Shown here: positions 43,193-51,532 of the stretch, piece by piece
Numbering within the stretch: position 1 is the first letter of the stretch
Layout of the letters: each line of letters begins with the position of its first letter
NCBI GenBank assembly: GCA_030055515.1
Contig: JASFYI010000001.1
Span: 248,001 to 312,000, forward strand
DNA length: 64,000 nucleotides
Source: Methanolinea sp.
GTDB taxonomy: Archaea; Halobacteriota; Methanomicrobia; Methanomicrobiales; Methanospirillaceae
Direction: 5' to 3'
Translations under genes and position numbers: made by a program
Notes under the pieces: model-generated
Database searches by the model: none
Told to the model about the DNA's origin: nothing
What the model saw: the letters and a program-made list of their open reading frames with translations, nothing else

Positions 43193-43327
43193 CTATTTCG
43201 GGCGGAATGTGCGGGAGGGGCACCTCTCCGCGTCCCTGTCGGGAGGCGCGGGGCCGTTGATCCGGCATTCCCCCCCGCGACCGCCCTTCCCGGGGACGTA
43301 GAGCATGCAGTCGCTGCACGTCGGCAT
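43193..43327 (-). CDS. Small cysteine-motif protein (benzylsuccinate-synthase small-subunit-like)
   Basis: A 44-residue protein, MPTCSDCMLYVPGKGGRGGE, containing C-x2-C, then a third and fourth Cys (GECRINGP and AERCPSRTFRPK). The spacing C-x2-C...C...CP-x3-F-x-PK resembles small [4Fe-4S] subunits annotated as benzylsuccinate synthase beta/gamma-like, which also occur in methanogens without benzylsuccinate metabolism. It may be a small redox or metal protein. It follows the ECF T gene on the same strand, but a U-tract lies between them. Recognition is from memory of the motif only. Confidence 0.55.
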   Translation of the reverse strand: MPTCSDCMLYVPGKGGRGGECRINGPAPPDRDAERCPSRTFRPK

Positions 43328-43352
43328 GGACGAATGGTGACCGGCATGGCCC

Positions 43353-43358
43353 AAAAAA
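43353..43358 (-). terminator. U-tract after the ECF operon
   Basis: The minus strand gives a six-U run about 40 nt after the ecfT stop. It probably ends the ECF transcript before the small cysteine-motif gene, although the same T-rich stretch could be part of that gene's promoter. Confidence 0.4.
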
Positions 43359-43396
43359 GTAGTGGGGGAGGTCACCTGCCGGCCCGCTTCGCCCGG

Positions 43397-44176
43397 TCAC
43401 CCTCCCCCGTGCGGGCACGCGAGGGAGAGGATGTAGACTGCGAGGGTGACCCCCGCTATCCCGCTGGTTATCCAGTCGGGGCGCGCGAATCTCACCTCCC
43501 TGACCGGTGTCCTCGCCCGCGTGCGGTACCCGCGCATGTCGATCGTGAGCCCGAGCGTGTGTGCCCGGCCGAGGGCATTCGAGACGAGGGGGACGAGCAC
43601 GGGAGCGATGCTCCTCACCTTCCCCACGGGCCCCTTCCCGGGAGAGTAGCCCCTCGCGAGCTGTGCCTCGTGGATCCTCCTCGCCTCGGCCTGCAGGGTG
43701 GGGATGAACCGGAGGGCGATCAGGAACATCAGGGTGTAATCCACGGGGACCCCCGCCCTCTCCAGCGCGTTGACGAGGTCCCTCGGCTGCGTCGTGGCCA
43801 CGAATATCTGGAAGGACATGATGAGGATGGCAAACCGGAGCGTGAGGACGACCCCCGCGTCGAGTGCCCCCGTCGTGACAGGGAGGAGCCCTCCCGGGAG
43901 GGAAAAGAGGGTATCTCCCCCCGGCATGGTGACGAGGGTGACGAGGATGAAGACCGCGCCCATCGCGAGGATCAGCTTCAGCTGGTCCAGGATCTCCCGG
44001 AGTATCCCTCCCACGAACGCGAGGGAGACGACCGCCCCCAGCAACAGGAGGAGGAACGGGACGGAGACGGAGAGGATGGCCATGACGCCGAGGGCAAGGA
44101 CGATCAGGCCCTTCGCGGCGGGGTGCATCCGGTGGAAAATGCCGTTCCCGTGGATGTAGCTCAGGATCTCGCCCAC
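43397..44176 (-). CDS. ECF transporter T component
   Basis: A 259-residue CbiQ/EcfT-family membrane protein with about six hydrophobic segments and the coupling helices that contact the ATPases, here EARRIHEAQLARGYSPGKGP (A-R-G motif) and TIDMRGYRTRARTP. It couples ATP hydrolysis to toppling of the substrate-binding S component. It lies 6 bp downstream of the fused ATPase gene. Confidence 0.92.
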   Translation of the reverse strand: MGEILSYIHGNGIFHRMHPAAKGLIVLALGVMAILSVSVPFLLLLLGAVVSLAFVGGILREILDQLKLILAMGAVFILVTLVTMPGGDTLFSLPGGLLPVTTGALDAGVVLTLRFAILIMSFQIFVATTQPRDLVNALERAGVPVDYTLMFLIALRFIPTLQAEARRIHEAQLARGYSPGKGPVGKVRSIAPVLVPLVSNALGRAHTLGLTIDMRGYRTRARTPVREVRFARPDWITSGIAGVTLAVYILSLACPHGGG

Positions 44177-44182
44177 GCGCGA

Positions 44183-45619
44183 TCACCCTGCCGTGCGGGT
44201 ATCCGAGACGATCTTGCCCCCCTCCATCCTCACGATCCTGTCGGCGCACTGCCCGGCCATCCGGTGGTCGTGGGTCACCACCACGACCGCCCGCCCCTCC
44301 GCGCGGAGGGAGAGGAGTATCTCCATGATCTCCCGTGCCTCGTTCCCGTCGAGCCCCGTCGTCGGCTCGTCGAGCACGAGGACGCGGGGTTGCATGGCAA
44401 GCACGCAGGCGATCGCGAGCCGCTGCCTCTCGCCGCGGGAGAGCCACCGCGGGTAGAGGTCCCTTGCGCCCGAGAGCCTGCACCTCGAGAGAACCTCCCC
44501 TAGGACCCTCTCCGGCTCCGGGATACCGAGGTTCTTGATCCCGAACATGATCTCCCCGGCCACGGTGTCGGCGAAGAACATGTGGTCGGGATTCTGGAAT
44601 ACCAGTCCCACTGACCGCGCGAGCTCGTGGACCGGGGCTCTGCTCGCGTCCTTCCCGTCGACGACCACGGTGCCCCGCGCGGGGCGCAGGAGCCCGACGA
44701 AGTGCTTGACCAGCGTCGTCTTCCCCGAACCGTTCTCCCCCACGATGGCGACGAGCTCTCCCGGGTAGATGTCGAGGGTGATGCCACAGAGGGCCGGGAT
44801 ATCACCGTACGCGTACTCGAGGTCGCGCACCGAGACGACCGGCCCCCCCTCTCCCCGTGCACGGGACGGGAACTTCCCGCGCAGGTCGGAGAAATCGGGG
44901 GCGACGATGCGGGAGACGGAGCCGTCCCTGAACAGCTCGGAGGGCGACCCGTCCGCGAGGATCGCACCGTCCCCCAACACCACGAGGCGGTCGACTATAC
45001 CGTCGAAGGGCAGGAATTTGTGCTCGGCGAGCAGGATTGTCTTCCCCCCTGCCTTCAGGTCCCGGAGGAGGGAGGCGATCCCCGCGGTCCCCCCGACGTC
45101 GAGTTCCGCCGTCGGCTCGTCGAGGATGATGACGTCTGTACCCGGCGCGAGTGCCGCGGCGAGGGCGACCCTCTGTCGCTGTCCCCCGGAGAGTGCGTGC
45201 GGGGCCCTGTCCTTCAGGGCGGAAAGCCCCGTGACCTCGAGGATCGAGGCGAGCCTCTCCTCGACCTCAGACGGCGAGAGCCCACGGCGCTCGAGCGCGG
45301 AGAGGACCTCCTCCTCCACGGTGGAGAATATCAGCTGTGCCTCGGGGTCGTCGAAGACGAGGCTGACGCGGGACGCGATGTCGGGGAGTCCGCCGTACTC
45401 CCCCGCGTCCCTCCCGCAGATGACCACGCGTCCCCCCTTCTCTCCCCCGTACTCGTGCTCGAGGATGCCGGATGCTGCCATGCAGAGCGTCGTCTTCCCT
45501 GCTCCGGAGGGACCCGTGACCATGGTGCACTCGCCGGGCCGGACAAAGAGCGTGATGCCGGAGAGAGCGTCCCTCGTGCCCGCCGGGTACCTGTACCTCA
45601 CGTTCTCGAGCGCGATCAT
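44183..45619 (-). CDS. ECF transporter fused A1-A2 ATPase
   Basis: 478 residues with two complete ABC domains in one chain. Walker A at 36-43 (GPSGAGKT) and 294-301 (GENGSGKT); signatures LSGGQRQR (143-150) and LSRGERQR (393-400); Walker B IILDEPT and VLVLDEPT. In most ECF systems these are two separate subunits; a fused form is known in archaea. Both sites look intact. The S gene is 3 bp upstream and the T gene 6 bp downstream, so all parts of a dedicated transporter are together. Confidence 0.93.
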   Translation of the reverse strand: MIALENVRYRYPAGTRDALSGITLFVRPGECTMVTGPSGAGKTTLCMAASGILEHEYGGEKGGRVVICGRDAGEYGGLPDIASRVSLVFDDPEAQLIFSTVEEEVLSALERRGLSPSEVEERLASILEVTGLSALKDRAPHALSGGQRQRVALAAALAPGTDVIILDEPTAELDVGGTAGIASLLRDLKAGGKTILLAEHKFLPFDGIVDRLVVLGDGAILADGSPSELFRDGSVSRIVAPDFSDLRGKFPSRARGEGGPVVSVRDLEYAYGDIPALCGITLDIYPGELVAIVGENGSGKTTLVKHFVGLLRPARGTVVVDGKDASRAPVHELARSVGLVFQNPDHMFFADTVAGEIMFGIKNLGIPEPERVLGEVLSRCRLSGARDLYPRWLSRGERQRLAIACVLAMQPRVLVLDEPTTGLDGNEAREIMEILLSLRAEGRAVVVVTHDHRMAGQCADRIVRMEGGKIVSDTRTAG

Positions 45620-45622
45620 CCC

Positions 45623-46138
45623 CTACACCCTCGAGAGGACCCTCCGTGCAGGATAGAAGAGGATCTGGACGACGAGAGCGTTGAATACCGCGGTGACAAC
45701 CACGATGGGCACGAAGACGAGGACGAACCCGAAGACCGTCGAGTACTTGGCGAGGATCTTCGGGGCCACCGCGACCAGCGCGACCGCGGCGAAGGTGAAA
45801 CCGCTCGCGAGGGTCGAGACGAATGTCGTTGCCGCGGGCGATCCCGTCCTCTCCCCGAGGAGGCGGTACAGGCCGAAGCAGACCAGCGCCCCCACCGGCT
45901 CGCTGACGAGGTTGGCCGGGGGGAATATCGAGCTCGAGATGAGCATCGAGAGCAGGCCGGCGACGATCCCGATCCCGAGGGCTTCCCCCACGCGCGGGCG
46001 CACGAGGATGATCCCGAGGCAGTAGAAGGCGATGATCATGTTGGGCGTCAGGGGCGTGTGGAGCATCGCGAGGAAGTAGCGCAGGATGGCGCCCACCGCG
46101 AGGAGTATGCCGACGATTGCGATGTCTCTCGACTTCAT
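45623..46138 (-). CDS. ECF transporter S component (TrpP-like)
   Basis: A 171-residue protein with five or six membrane segments and the N-terminal AAxxA-like interface helix (IVGILLAVGAILRYFLA). The segment LTPNMIIAFYCLGIILV-RP followed by GIGIVAGLLSMLISS resembles TrpP-type tryptophan S components, but the substrate is not proven. As first gene of the operon it is under the long, palindrome-containing upstream region. Confidence 0.8.
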   Translation of the reverse strand: MKSRDIAIVGILLAVGAILRYFLAMLHTPLTPNMIIAFYCLGIILVRPRVGEALGIGIVAGLLSMLISSSIFPPANLVSEPVGALVCFGLYRLLGERTGSPAATTFVSTLASGFTFAAVALVAVAPKILAKYSTVFGFVLVFVPIVVVTAVFNALVVQILFYPARRVLSRV

Positions 46139-46622
46139 CGCTGCATCAGCTCCCCAGAGGACGAGGGAGGAATCCGCGCGCTTGTTCCGGGGAACCCGGG
46201 AGATGTCCCCGTCCCGGGCGGTGGGTCTGCAGTTTCGTGCAGGGGCAGCAGCACGGGGAGGGTGGCCGGGAATTCATCCCGGATCTTCCCGCGATCCTGT
46301 CAACGGTCGATTCGCACTCCATTGTTCTCTCACCAGTAAGAATGAATTATTACGTGTAATAATGCATATTAATATGCATTATTGTATAAAAAGTTAGTCA
46401 CGGTGGGGGGGTGTTCGTGGCAGCGCGCGGCTGCCGCGGTTTCCCTTGCCGCCGTTCCATTTCCCGCGGCACCGCGCAGGGCACGATCGCCACCTGGAGA
46501 GCCCCGATCGAAAAAAAGTCCGCGCAATTCTCTCCCCGTGCACCCGGCGGGTGGGCACCGATCCCACTTTCACACCGCGTGCTCCCCACCCTTATGGGGG
46601 TGTGCGTGCGAGGGGAGGTGGC
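46139..46622. other. 484-bp non-coding region between the ECF and PolB2-like operons
   Basis: No convincing gene. The minus-strand side (46139-46335) is GC-rich and can form hairpins: CCCGGGA (46195-46201) with TCCCGGG (46212-46218), and CTGCA (46227-46231) with TGCAG (46238-46242). If transcription starts near 46335 this is a structured leader of about 200 nt for the ECF operon. The middle (46340-46395) is AT-rich with two overlapping palindromes. The right side (46400-46622) is GC-rich, ending in CTTATGGG about 27 bp before, and GGAGGTG just before, the next ATG. Confidence 0.6.
46346..46383. promoter_or_regulatory. Overlapping AT-rich palindromes, candidate operator
   Basis: Two overlapping dyads. 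ATTATTAC-GT-GTAATAAT spans 46346-46363; a perfect 26-bp palindrome spans 46358-46383 with centre between 46370 and 46371. They share the half-site AATAAT. A further ATTATTGTA continues to 46386, and GTATAAAAAG follows on the plus strand as a possible TATA. Such a nested dyad in GC-rich DNA is typical of a dimeric repressor site, probably regulating the ECF operon. The regulator is not known. Confidence 0.6.
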
Positions 46623-47153
46623 ATGGAGCTTGCGCTGCACCCCTCGGTGACCCTGCGGAGCGGGACCTTCTCGGCGGTCGTCGCGCCCGAGGAGGTGATC
46701 CTCGCCGGCCTGAACGGCAACCCGGTCCTCTCGCGCTTCCTCTTCCTCTTCGTGAGCGGGAACTACTCGCGCCTCCTCTCGGGGATGGACAGGAGGGCGG
46801 TCAGCATCGAGGTGAGGCGCGCGTTCACCGCGTTCCAGCTCCTCCAGATCCTGCGGGAGTCGTACCACACGGTCGTCTTCGTGGAGCACGATCCCACCCT
46901 GTACGAGGATGCCGGCGGGGACCTCGCGTACCAGGTGGGAGAGGATCTCCGGCAGCTCGGACAGGGGGCGCTCGTCGTCCTGTACACCCCGTTCCCCGAT
47001 CCCGCATTCGAGACGATGGCAGGGCTCGCCGACCGCGTCTTCTACCTCGCGAGTCCCACGGCAGGATCGCCCGCTCCGCGCGCGAGGGGACGGGGGAAGG
47101 TCAGGTTCCCGGGCGGACTCCCGCGCGGGCAGCAGACGCTGGAGGGGGTGTGA
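46623..47153 (+). CDS. Unknown protein, possible degenerate RecA-fold partner of the PolB2-like protein
   Basis: 176 residues. The N-terminal part is unrecognised. The central stretch has two hydrophobic strands ending in acidic or polar residues, YHTVVFVEHDPTLYED and GALVVLYTPFPDPAFE, then LADRVFYLAS, in an order like Walker B and later strands of RecA/RadA ATPases. No Walker A (GxxGxGK[ST]) is present, so it would not bind ATP normally. The C-terminus is basic and Gly-rich. It is first of three tightly packed genes ending in the PolB2-like gene, 1 bp before the second. The RecA-fold suggestion is inference. Confidence 0.6.
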   Translation: MELALHPSVTLRSGTFSAVVAPEEVILAGLNGNPVLSRFLFLFVSGNYSRLLSGMDRRAVSIEVRRAFTAFQLLQILRESYHTVVFVEHDPTLYEDAGGDLAYQVGEDLRQLGQGALVVLYTPFPDPAFETMAGLADRVFYLASPTAGSPAPRARGRGKVRFPGGLPRGQQTLEGV

Positions 47154-47154
47154 G

Positions 47155-47397
47155 ATGGGGAGGAGCTTTGCGAGCGTCCGGCAGGGAGTGACGGTGCTCA
47201 CGGACCGGTGGGAGAGGACCGCGCGCACCCTTCCCGGCCGCGACAGGGAGTGCGCCCTGCGCGCTGTCCGGATGGCGAGGGTACACGCGAGCGAGTGTTT
47301 CTACGCGTTCGACGACCCCCTCGAGGCCGCGATCTTCTCCTTCCTCGTCGAGCTCGGGAGGAGCGGGGAGGGGGGGAGGTGCCGTGTGGATCCTTGA
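47155..47397 (+). CDS. Small helical protein of unknown function in the PolB2-like operon
   Basis: 80 residues, MGRSFASVRQGVTVLTDRWE, Arg-rich and predicted helical, with no recognised motif. It lies 1 bp after the preceding gene and overlaps the polymerase-like gene by 14 nt, so it is part of the same translational unit. It may be an accessory factor of that protein. Confidence 0.6.
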   Translation: MGRSFASVRQGVTVLTDRWERTARTLPGRDRECALRAVRMARVHASECFYAFDDPLEAAIFSFLVELGRSGEGGRCRVDP

Positions 47398-49420
47398 CTC
47401 GTGCACCCGCGGCGGGATGGTCGAGTTCTGGGAGAAGGGGCGTGGAGGCAGGCACCTCGTCCAGCCCGCGCCCCCCTCCTTCCTCCTCCGCCTCCCCGAT
47501 TCCCACTGGTTCTGCGACCTCCTCGCCGACCTCGAGAGCCGGTACCGCGTGGAGGAGTGCGAGATCCGGACGATACGCGGGGTTTTCCCGGGGTACCGCG
47601 TCATGGCGGGGAAGGACGTGGCGGCCCGGATCGAGGAACAGACGCACTACGCTGCAGAGATCTACGATGCCGACGTCCGCCCCGACCTCCTCCTCATGGC
47701 AGAGGCAGGCATCTCCCCCTGCGGCGGCGAGGGGGAGTCGCGGTTCTCTCCCGATATCTCCCCCGATCTCTCGACCGTGGAGATATCGGCTGATGGAAAC
47801 CCGTTCCGCCGCGACACGCTCCCGCCCCTCGAGGTCACCGTCGACGGGAGGCGGGAGAGGCTCGGCGGGGACGAGGGGACGATTCTCTCGGACCTCTCGG
47901 GGATCCTCTCGTCCGCCGACCCGGACGTCGTCCTCTTCCCCCACGCCGACCTCTGGGTGCCGAGGATGGTCGCGCGGGCCCGTTCCCTCGGGATCGATAC
48001 CGCCCTCTCCCGCTCCGGGAAGTTCCGCAGGCTGCCGGGCAAGTCGTACTGGAGCTACGGGAGGACGGAGTTCCGCGCGGGGGCCCTGATCCCCGACGGC
48101 CGGCTGCTCGTGGACACCGCGGGGAGCTTCCACTACAGGGAGGGGGGCCTTGCCGGCATCCTCCTCGGGTCGCGGCTCTCATGTCTCCCCCCCAACCTCG
48201 TCGCGCGCTTCTCGCCGGGGACGCTCATCTCCTCCTACGAGGTGTACGAGGCGAAGAGGAGGGGGATCGCGGTCCCGTGGAGGAAGGCGGACGCAGAGTG
48301 CGCGCGGCGTCTCCCGGCGCTCCGCGCGGCAGACCGAGGAGGGATGATCTTCCAGCCTGTCCCCGGGATCTACCCCCTCGTCCACGGGATTGATTTCACC
48401 TCGCTGTACCCCTCCCTCATCGTGAGGGACAACCTCTCCCCCGAGACCATTGATACCCCGGGGAAGAAGGGTTTCCTCCCCGAGGTGCTGGAACCCCTCC
48501 TCTCCCTCCGCCGCAGGACGAAGGAGCTGAAGGCGGCCGACCCGGGGTACGCGGGCCACGATGCCGTGCTCAAGTGGATGCTCGTCACGTGCTTCGGGTA
48601 CACCGGTTACCGGAACGCGAAGTTCGGGCAGATCGAGGTCCACGAGGCGATCACGGCGGCGGCGAGGGAGGTCCTTTTGCAAGCGCGGGACATCGCGGAA
48701 GGGATGGGATTCTCGGTCCTCCACGGGATCGTGGACTGCCTCTGGGTGAGGGGGGGTGACATCGGCGCGCTCCGGGAGCGCATCGAGCGCGAGACCCGGC
48801 TCCACGCCGTCACGGACACGTACGACTGGATCGTCTTCCTCCCCATGGCGGACGGGTCCGGCGCGTACAACAGGTACTACGGGAGGCTCGGGGACGGGAG
48901 GATGAAGGCACGGGGGATCGCGGCCCGGCGGGGAGACATGCCGCCCTACGTGAGGAGGGTGCAGCACCGGATGCTGGAGGTACTCGGGGGAGCCGCGACC
49001 ATTCCCGGTGTCGCGGCGCTGCGGGAGACCCTCCGCGCACTCTACAGGGAGGCCGCGGACGCCCTCCCCTCTGCCCACCCGTCCGAGATGGCCGTCACCC
49101 GGCGGATAAGTACCCTCAGGTACCGCCGCGCGTGCGCGGAGGCCTCGGCCGTCGAGGCCTGCCGGGCAGAGGGCATCGATCTCTCCCCCGGGATGGAGGT
49201 GCGCTTCGTGGTGAGGGATGCCCGCACGTGGGAAGTGGACCTCGACTGGAAGGCCGCGCGGTTCGACGTGGGGTACTACCGGGGACTCCTCGCGAAGGCG
49301 TGGGAGGAGGTCGTCTTCGCAGTGGACGAGGCAGGGAAGCACGCGCGCGGGGAAGCGCGGGGTGCGGGTGCACCCGCGGGGAGCGCGCCGGCGACCTCTG
49401 CCCCGGAGACCCGGGCGTAG
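47384..49420 (+). CDS. Inactivated-type B-family DNA polymerase homologue (PolB2-like)
   Basis: 678 residues. Polymerase motif A is intact (DFTSLYPS, 337-344). Motif B is altered: [13 protein letters not shown] (397-409) lacks the Asn-Ser of the usual KxxxNSxYG. Motif C reads HGIVDC (447-452) where active enzymes have YGDTDS, so the first catalytic Asp is Ile449 while Asp451 remains. The exonuclease motif I region reads LSTVEIS (129-135) instead of a DIE-type motif. Downstream, [18 protein letters not shown] matches the KKRY/RGI region. The family of inactivated archaeal PolB homologues is known; some crenarchaeal members are linked to DNA damage tolerance. It starts with GTG overlapping the preceding gene. 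Confidence 0.85.
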   Translation: MWILDSCTRGGMVEFWEKGRGGRHLVQPAPPSFLLRLPDSHWFCDLLADLESRYRVEECEIRTIRGVFPGYRVMAGKDVAARIEEQTHYAAEIYDADVRPDLLLMAEAGISPCGGEGESRFSPDISPDLSTVEISADGNPFRRDTLPPLEVTVDGRRERLGGDEGTILSDLSGILSSADPDVVLFPHADLWVPRMVARARSLGIDTALSRSGKFRRLPGKSYWSYGRTEFRAGALIPDGRLLVDTAGSFHYREGGLAGILLGSRLSCLPPNLVARFSPGTLISSYEVYEAKRRGIAVPWRKADAECARRLPALRAADRGGMIFQPVPGIYPLVHGIDFTSLYPSLIVRDNLSPETIDTPGKKGFLPEVLEPLLSLRRRTKELKAADPGYAGHDAVLKWMLVTCFGYTGYRNAKFGQIEVHEAITAAAREVLLQARDIAEGMGFSVLHGIVDCLWVRGGDIGALRERIERETRLHAVTDTYDWIVFLPMADGSGAYNRYYGRLGDGRMKARGIAARRGDMPPYVRRVQHRMLEVLGGAATIPGVAALRETLRALYREAADALPSAHPSEMAVTRRISTLRYRRACAEASAVEACRAEGIDLSPGMEVRFVVRDARTWEVDLDWKAARFDVGYYRGLLAKAWEEVVFAVDEAGKHARGEARGAGAPAGSAPATSAPETRA

Positions 49421-49487
49421 GCGCGGCCCGGCGGGACGCCGCTCACCCGGATGGCGGTTTTATGAGGCGACGCGTCCACGAGCGATC

Positions 49488-50696
49488 ATGGAGCCCGACC
49501 GGGAAGAGATATACAGGGAGGCGCTGGAACTCCACGCTGCGCACCGGGGGAAGCTCGAGATACGGTCGAAGGTCCCGCTCGAGACCCGCCGCGACCTCGC
49601 CCGCGCGTACACGCCGGGCGTCGCCGAGGTGTGCAGGGCGATCGCGAGGAACCGAGACCTCGCCTACAAGTACACCCTCAAGGGGAACTCGGTTGCCATC
49701 GTGACCGATGGGTCCGCGGTACTCGGCCTTGGGGACATCGGGGGGCTCGCGGCGATACCCGTGATGGAGGGGAAGGCGATCCTCTTCAAGAAGTTCGCGG
49801 GGATCGACGCGTTCCCGATCTGCTTCGAGAGGTACGAGACCGACTTCGTCGACCAGGTGAGGAACATCGCCCCCTGCTTTGGCGGCATCAATCTCGAGGA
49901 CATCGCGGCTCCCCGCTGTTTCGAGGTGGAGGACGCACTCCAGGACATCGGCATCCCCGTCATGCACGACGACCAGCACGGCACCGCGATCGTCGTCCTC
50001 GCCGCCCTCCTGAACGCCTGCAAGGTGACGGGAAAGACCTTCGAGGACCTCCGGATCGTGGTCTGCGGGGCGGGTGCCGCGGGGTACGCGATCACGAGGC
50101 TCCTGCGCTGCATAGGGTACAGCCCCGACGTCTGCCGGTCCGTGAAGGACATCGTGGTCTGCGACAGGCAGGGCATCATCCACAGGGGCCGCGAGGGGCT
50201 CTACAGGAACAAGTACAAGTTCATCATCGCGGACGAGACCAACCGCGCGGGCAGGACCGGGACGCTCGCCGACGCGATGGAAGGCGCAGATGTCTTCATC
50301 GGTGTCTCCGCGCCGGGCATCGTGACGGAAGAGATGGTCCGGAGGATGAACGACGACCCGATAGTCTTTGCAATGGCAAACCCCGTCCCCGAGATAATGC
50401 CCGCGGAGGCGAGGAGGGCGGGTGCAGCGGTCGTGGGGACCGGCAGGAGCGATTTCCCCAACCAGATCAACAATGCCCTCGCGTTCCCCGGCGTCTTCCG
50501 CGGGGCGCTGGATGCCTACGCGACGCGGATATCCGACGAGATGAAGGTGGCCGCGGCCCACGCGCTCGCGGCCTACGTGGAGAAACCCCAGAAGGACCAC
50601 ATCCTGCCTACGGTCCTTGACAGGGACGTGACCCGCGCGATCGCGAGGGCAGTGCGGCAGGCCGCGATAGATTCCGGGTGCGCAAGGGACCTCTGA
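49488..50696 (+). CDS. Malic enzyme (NAD(P)-dependent malate dehydrogenase, decarboxylating)
   Basis: 402 residues. Converts malate to pyruvate and CO2 with NAD(P). Motifs: KVPLETRRDLARAYTPGVAE, the Lys in YKYTLKGNSVAIVTDGSAVL, metal-site FEVEDALQD and HDDQHGTAIVVLAAL, and the dinucleotide fold VVCGAGAAGYAI. It lacks the C-terminal phosphotransacetylase domain of longer bacterial forms. The ATG follows GGTTTTATGA by about 28 bp, suggesting a leaderless transcript. In methanogens it can link the partial citrate branch to pyruvate. Confidence 0.93.
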   Translation: MEPDREEIYREALELHAAHRGKLEIRSKVPLETRRDLARAYTPGVAEVCRAIARNRDLAYKYTLKGNSVAIVTDGSAVLGLGDIGGLAAIPVMEGKAILFKKFAGIDAFPICFERYETDFVDQVRNIAPCFGGINLEDIAAPRCFEVEDALQDIGIPVMHDDQHGTAIVVLAALLNACKVTGKTFEDLRIVVCGAGAAGYAITRLLRCIGYSPDVCRSVKDIVVCDRQGIIHRGREGLYRNKYKFIIADETNRAGRTGTLADAMEGADVFIGVSAPGIVTEEMVRRMNDDPIVFAMANPVPEIMPAEARRAGAAVVGTGRSDFPNQINNALAFPGVFRGALDAYATRISDEMKVAAAHALAAYVEKPQKDHILPTVLDRDVTRAIARAVRQAAIDSGCARDL

Positions 50697-50775
50697 AATC
50701 CTTAAAGACCTTTTTCCCGGGGATGGATCCTTGAGGCGTGGCGGGTGCGATTCTCGCGCGGGTGGACAGGGGCTT

Positions 50776-51501
50776 ATGGAACCGCGGGCCTCCACCCGGT
50801 GGTCCGGCGCGGGGGGACTCCTCGCGGCAGGGATGCGTGCGGCGTTCGGCACGCTGAAAGATACCATCTCGCGCCTCGGCATCCCCGCGCTGCATGCGCT
50901 CTTTTCCCCCCTCGGGGGGGAGAAGCGGCGGATATTCCTCGTCGCCGACCTCCACTTCAACCACGCCCGGATCATCGGGTACTGCAGGAGACCCTACCGT
51001 TCGGTCTCCGAGATGAACCGGGACCTCGTGCGCAGGTGGAACGCGGTGGTGGGGCCGGGCGATACCGTGTATTGCCTAGGGGATTTCTGCATGAGGGGGG
51101 ATCCCCTCCGCTTCATCCGCGCGCTCAACGGGAGGAAGGTGTTTATCCGGGGCAACCACGATACCCCCCTCCTGAAGGCGCGCCACCACTCCGTCCTGTC
51201 GTACGGCGGGATCGACTTTTACCTCGTCCACGATCCCGCGACGGTGCCCGCTTCGTGGAACGGGTGGGTGATCCACGGGCACACCCACAACAACAGGATG
51301 GACACCTACCCGTTCATCAACGGGGTGACACGCACGATCAACGTCTCGTGCGAGTGCACGGGGTTTTCCCCCGTTTCGCTCGACTATCTCCTCTCGCTCG
51401 ACCTCCTCTCGGTGGAGAGGATGGAGACTATCCTCGATTCACCCACGAGGCGGAGGGTTGCGGGCAGGCCTTCGCGGACCGTGCCGGCCGCAGCCCCCTG
51501 A
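50776..51501 (+). CDS. Calcineurin-like metallophosphoesterase
   Basis: 241 residues from the chosen ATG. The catalytic domain begins at RRIFLVADLHFNHARII (D-x-H), then GDTVYCLGDFC (G-D-x-x), FIRGNHDTPL (G-N-H-D), and VHDPA / IHGHTHNN (G-H-x-H), so all five metal-site blocks are present. It may hydrolyse a phosphodiester or a phosphoprotein; substrate unknown. Start is uncertain: an ATG at 50833 would remove a 19-residue low-complexity tail. Confidence 0.85.
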   Translation: MEPRASTRWSGAGGLLAAGMRAAFGTLKDTISRLGIPALHALFSPLGGEKRRIFLVADLHFNHARIIGYCRRPYRSVSEMNRDLVRRWNAVVGPGDTVYCLGDFCMRGDPLRFIRALNGRKVFIRGNHDTPLLKARHHSVLSYGGIDFYLVHDPATVPASWNGWVIHGHTHNNRMDTYPFINGVTRTINVSCECTGFSPVSLDYLLSLDLLSVERMETILDSPTRRRVAGRPSRTVPAAAP

Positions 51502-51532
51502 CCGCCGCAGCGGCGCGCAGGACCCCCCCACG

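Noticed and set aside
46200-46335. Cobalamin or TPP riboswitch in the ECF leader
   Set aside because: Some GC-rich pieces recall a cobalamin element, but the conserved boxes could not be aligned; not called without a covariance-model hit.
46411-46650. 79-codon frame in the ECF-PolB2 spacer
   Set aside because: GTG start, Arg/Pro-rich, no ribosome-binding site and runs into the next gene in another frame; more likely non-coding.
48590-48760. Frameshift explaining the changed motif C of the polymerase homologue
   Set aside because: The frame is continuous before and after, motif A and the RGI region are in the same frame, and the substitution pattern fits the known inactivated PolB family.
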